Part shown: positions 62,680 to 64,000 of the stretch, in pieces
How the letters are laid out: every line of letters starts with the position of its first letter
Numbering within the stretch: the stretch's first letter is position 1
Assembly (NCBI RefSeq): GCF_900187285.1
Contig: NZ_LT906470.1
Span: 1,255,501 to 1,319,500, forward strand
Length of the DNA stretch: 64,000 nucleotides
Reading direction: 5' to 3'
From: Veillonella rodentium
Lineage (GTDB): Bacteria > Bacillota > Negativicutes > Veillonellales > Veillonellaceae
Notes under the pieces: generated by a model
Seen by the model: the letters and a program-made list of their open reading frames with translations, nothing else
What the model was told of the DNA's origin: nothing
Database searches by the model: none
Program-made: the position numbers and the translations under genes

Positions 62680-62717
62680 AAATAGGGAAAAAAGTCATAT
62701 GATTCCTTTCCCTATTT
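62680..62717 (-). terminator. Terminator of the flavoprotein gene
   Basis: Perfect 11-bp stem AAATAGGGAAA / TTTCCCTATTT with a 16-base loop, 92 bp after the stop at 62809 and directly before repeat copy 1. Confidence 0.65.
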
Positions 62718-62808
62718 TTATTGTACGCCATTTAAACAAATTTCAATTTATTGACTTGAGAATGATATAAAGAAAATCTATTTATAGTATCCATATTAGG
62801 TATAGGAA

Positions 62809-63441
62809 CTATCGACTCAGTTGCGCTCCTATCCTGTACGCAGCTTCCAAATCCTTTGGAAACTGCTCTTCATGCGCAACCTTCTTTAGATTTTCGTCAA
62901 AGCTTCCCATATTAAATTTAGAATAATCTGCTACCTGCAGAGTGTTATAACATGGATACAGCGTAACTTCCCCGTTTAACATCTCCAACTCTTTGGCATA
63001 CTCCTCAAATTTTTCTTTATATAATTTATCATAGAATTCTTTCGGCGCATTCATGCTGACAAACATAGCTACGTTTATTCTGCCTTTAAAATAATTACTG
63101 TAATCATCATAGGAGAGCGCTGAAAAATGCAGTCTTTCCATAAATGCAAAATACTGGCTTGTTGGTCTTCCTAGATAAATAGCAGTACCTATTAATAGCG
63201 TATCTGCTGAAAATACTTTATCAATAATTGGTGATAGGTCGTCCCTCCAATAACAATGACATCTTTCTACATCCTTGCGTTTACAAAGCATACAACTTCT
63301 ACAGCCCGTAAAGCTCAAATCATATAAATCTATATACTCTACGTCTGCACCAGTCGATAAAGCACCCTCGGCAGCTGATTTTAATAGCTTGGCGGTATTC
63401 CAATTTTTTCTTGGACTCGCATTTAATATAATTGTTTTCAT
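62809..63441 (-). CDS. NAD(P)H-dependent FMN reductase / iron-sulfur flavoprotein-like
   Basis: 210 residues from ATG at 63441 (MKTIILNASPRKNWNT), nine bases after GGAGGG. Flavodoxin-like FMN fold: phosphate loop NASPRKNWNTAKL and LLIGTAIYLGRPTSQ. A compact Cys cluster CRSCMLCKRKDVERC (C-X2-C-X2-C-X7-C) matches the 4Fe-4S motif of iron-sulfur flavoproteins of anaerobes, which help handle oxygen or redox stress. Electron partner unknown. Confidence 0.8.
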   Translation of the reverse strand: MKTIILNASPRKNWNTAKLLKSAAEGALSTGADVEYIDLYDLSFTGCRSCMLCKRKDVERCHCYWRDDLSPIIDKVFSADTLLIGTAIYLGRPTSQYFAFMERLHFSALSYDDYSNYFKGRINVAMFVSMNAPKEFYDKLYKEKFEEYAKELEMLNGEVTLYPCYNTLQVADYSKFNMGSFDENLKKVAHEEQFPKDLEAAYRIGAQLSR

Positions 63442-63472
63442 AGAGAACATCCCTCCACAACTTCAAATTTAT

Positions 63473-63605
63473 CTATATTGCCTTAATCCTACCACTTATT
63501 AGTTCAATAAATGATATCACTATTGCCTCCATCATAGGAATTACATAAGGATTAAACAGGAAGGCAATAACCAATCCAGATATACCTATTTCGATTTCTC
63601 CTTAA
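63473..63605 (-). pseudogene. Possible remnant of a membrane-protein gene
   Basis: On the minus strand a 42-codon open stretch without start codon near its beginning reads GEIEIGISGLVIAFLFNPYV... and ends at a stop at 63473. It has the look of two membrane segments. Upstream in other frames MAIHLAAIIMVATSMPKEII is legible. No family recognised; this may be a decayed gene or chance. Confidence 0.25.
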
Positions 63606-63742
63606 ACGAAAGAAGCTAATACTTCAAACATACAAAGTGTTATCGTTAATGATTTCTTTTGGCATACTTGTGGCGACCATTATTATGGCAGCTAAATGAA
63701 TTGCCATCTAGCTAAAGCTAGCTTTTCACGGCATTAGGACAT

Positions 63743-63774
63743 AAAAAACGGCCTGACGGTGAAGTCAGACCGTT
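63743..63774 (-). terminator. Terminator of repeat copy 2
   Basis: Minus strand AACGG-T-CTGAC, six-base loop, GTCAG-G-CCGTT, then TTTTTT. It lies directly after the mini-ORF unit and defines its 3' end. Confidence 0.8.
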
Positions 63775-63781
63775 GCTTAAA

Positions 63782-63820
63782 TTAAATCAATATAGAAGCG
63801 AAGTCTGGCGTCCAAACCAT
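63782..63820 (-). CDS. Mini-ORF in repeat copy 2 (12 residues)
   Basis: Encodes MVWTPDFASILI with GAGGGAT just before the ATG. Differs from copy 1 at T/S, D/G and in the last residues while keeping the start, ribosome site and spacing. Confidence 0.35.
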   Translation of the reverse strand: MVWTPDFASILI

Positions 63821-63833
63821 TTATCCCTCACTT

Positions 63834-63850
63834 TGATATAAATTATATCA
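63834..63850. promoter_or_regulatory. 17-bp perfect palindrome overlapping an extended -10 (copy 2)
   Basis: TGATATAA-A-TTATATCA, identical to 62658-62674. Confidence 0.6.
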
Positions 63851-63859
63851 TATATAAAC

Positions 63860-63889
63860 AAGGAAGGAAATTTAAGGATTTCTTTCCTT
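63860..63889 (-). terminator. Hairpin after the gene end at the right window edge
   Basis: AAGGAAGGAAAT / ATTTCTTTCCTT, 12-bp stem with one mismatch, six-base loop. It starts eight bases after a minus-strand stop at 63897, so it is probably the terminator of a gene that mostly lies outside the window. Confidence 0.55.
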
Positions 63890-63896
63890 CTTTCAT

Positions 63897-64000
63897 TTAT
63901 AGATTTTCATAGTGCATACGATAGTGACTTATATCATCGACAAGATTTCCTCTTAATTGCTATATTTGTAATATATTACTACTGGGCTGACGGATTCGTA
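63897..64000 (-). pseudogene. Possible 3' end of a gene entering from the right edge
   Basis: On the minus strand, one frame ends QLRGNLVDDISHYRMHYENL at a stop (63897) just before a terminator hairpin. In the same frame a TAG precedes the Gln, and RIRQPSSNILQI lies before it. The gene may carry a nonsense mutation, or the coding call may be wrong. Only 100 bases are visible. Confidence 0.25.

Larger units (their letters stand above)
62587..62681 (-). repeat. Intergenic repeat cassette, copy 1
   Basis: About 92 bp matching copy 2 (63762-63857) with the segments 62587-62598, 62616-62625 and 62633-62677 almost unchanged. Read on the minus strand: a 17-bp palindrome (62658-62674) containing TGATATAAT (extended -10), then GTGAGGGAT as ribosome site, an 11-codon ORF, and hairpin C as terminator. 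Confidence 0.8.
63762..63857 (-). repeat. Intergenic repeat cassette, copy 2
   Basis: Same order as copy 1 on the same strand: palindrome with extended -10 (63834-63850), GTGAGGGAT, mini-ORF, terminator. The 45-bp core from 63809 to 63853 is identical to copy 1 and most changes fall in the 3' part of the mini-ORF. Confidence 0.8.

Noticed and set aside
1-64000. tRNA, rRNA, IS elements, prophage or integrase genes
   Set aside because: None recognised by reading the intergenic regions and protein translations; a tRNAscan or ISfinder run would be needed to exclude small or degraded ones.

Overview
The window looks like the chromosome of a diderm Firmicute of the class Negativicutes, most likely Veillonella or a close relative. 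This rests on Gram-positive-style cell-division genes (mraZ, a DUF881 protein and small basic protein beside ftsQ and ftsZ, a SpoVB-type flippase) found together with outer-membrane machinery (a TpsB transporter, a small outer-membrane barrel protein), an anaerobic cobalamin pathway, a superoxide reductase, and meso-DAP-type MurE. The genus is inferred; no rRNA or other marker gene is present. No tRNA, CRISPR array, insertion sequence or prophage was recognised.

Layout. 1-948: 5' part of an aminotransferase, cut by the window edge. 1.1-1.7 kb: outer-membrane barrel protein. 1.8-15.6 kb: a minus-strand division and cell-wall (dcw) cluster, mraZ-rsmH-ftsL-murE-murF-mraY-murD-murG-murC-ddl-ftsQ-DUF881-sbp-ftsZ, with no ftsI, ftsW, murB or ftsA. 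15.9-23.0 kb: thioredoxin, CoA-binding protein, GluQ-RS, a large M16C metallopeptidase, aspartokinase and superoxide reductase. 23.2-27.9 kb: cobalamin genes (adenosyltransferase, cobyrinate a,c-diamide synthase, cbiL, cbiK and a degenerate cbiK paralogue). 28.1-38.1 kb: a two-partner secretion locus laid out like a contact-dependent inhibition (CDI) system, with a TpsB transporter, a 2358-residue TpsA/CdiA-like exoprotein with an AT-rich C-terminal module, and a membrane protein with two DUF805 repeats whose start overlaps the exoprotein stop. 38.6-48.9 kb: an exported CbiK-like chelatase and a substrate-binding lipoprotein on the plus strand, converging on a minus-strand operon cbiD-E-T-F-G-H-J-C followed by an ABC importer (permease, ATPase). 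49-64 kb: YajQ, a WG-repeat protein, RluA-type pseudouridine synthase, class II aldolase, SpoVB-like flippase, AEC transporter, a C26 amidase with an APC permease, an NTF2-like protein, HAD phosphatase, SatP-type acetate transporter, an exported unknown protein and an iron-sulfur-flavoprotein-like reductase.

How they work together. The cbi genes, CbiK, CbiL, CobB and the adenosyltransferase cover most of the anaerobic route from sirohydrochlorin to adenosylated cobyrinic acid a,c-diamide. The BtuF/C/D-like importer and exported chelatase suggest scavenging of corrinoid, haem or metal-tetrapyrrole at the cell surface. The CDI-like locus sits in the middle of these genes, as if inserted there.

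The most unusual items are: the candidate CDI toxin/immunity module; three CbiK paralogues (cytoplasmic, degenerate, exported); a duplicated ~92-bp intergenic cassette near the right end carrying a 17-bp palindrome, an extended -10 promoter and an 11-12-codon mini-ORF with a good ribosome binding site; and a family of near-identical terminator hairpins.
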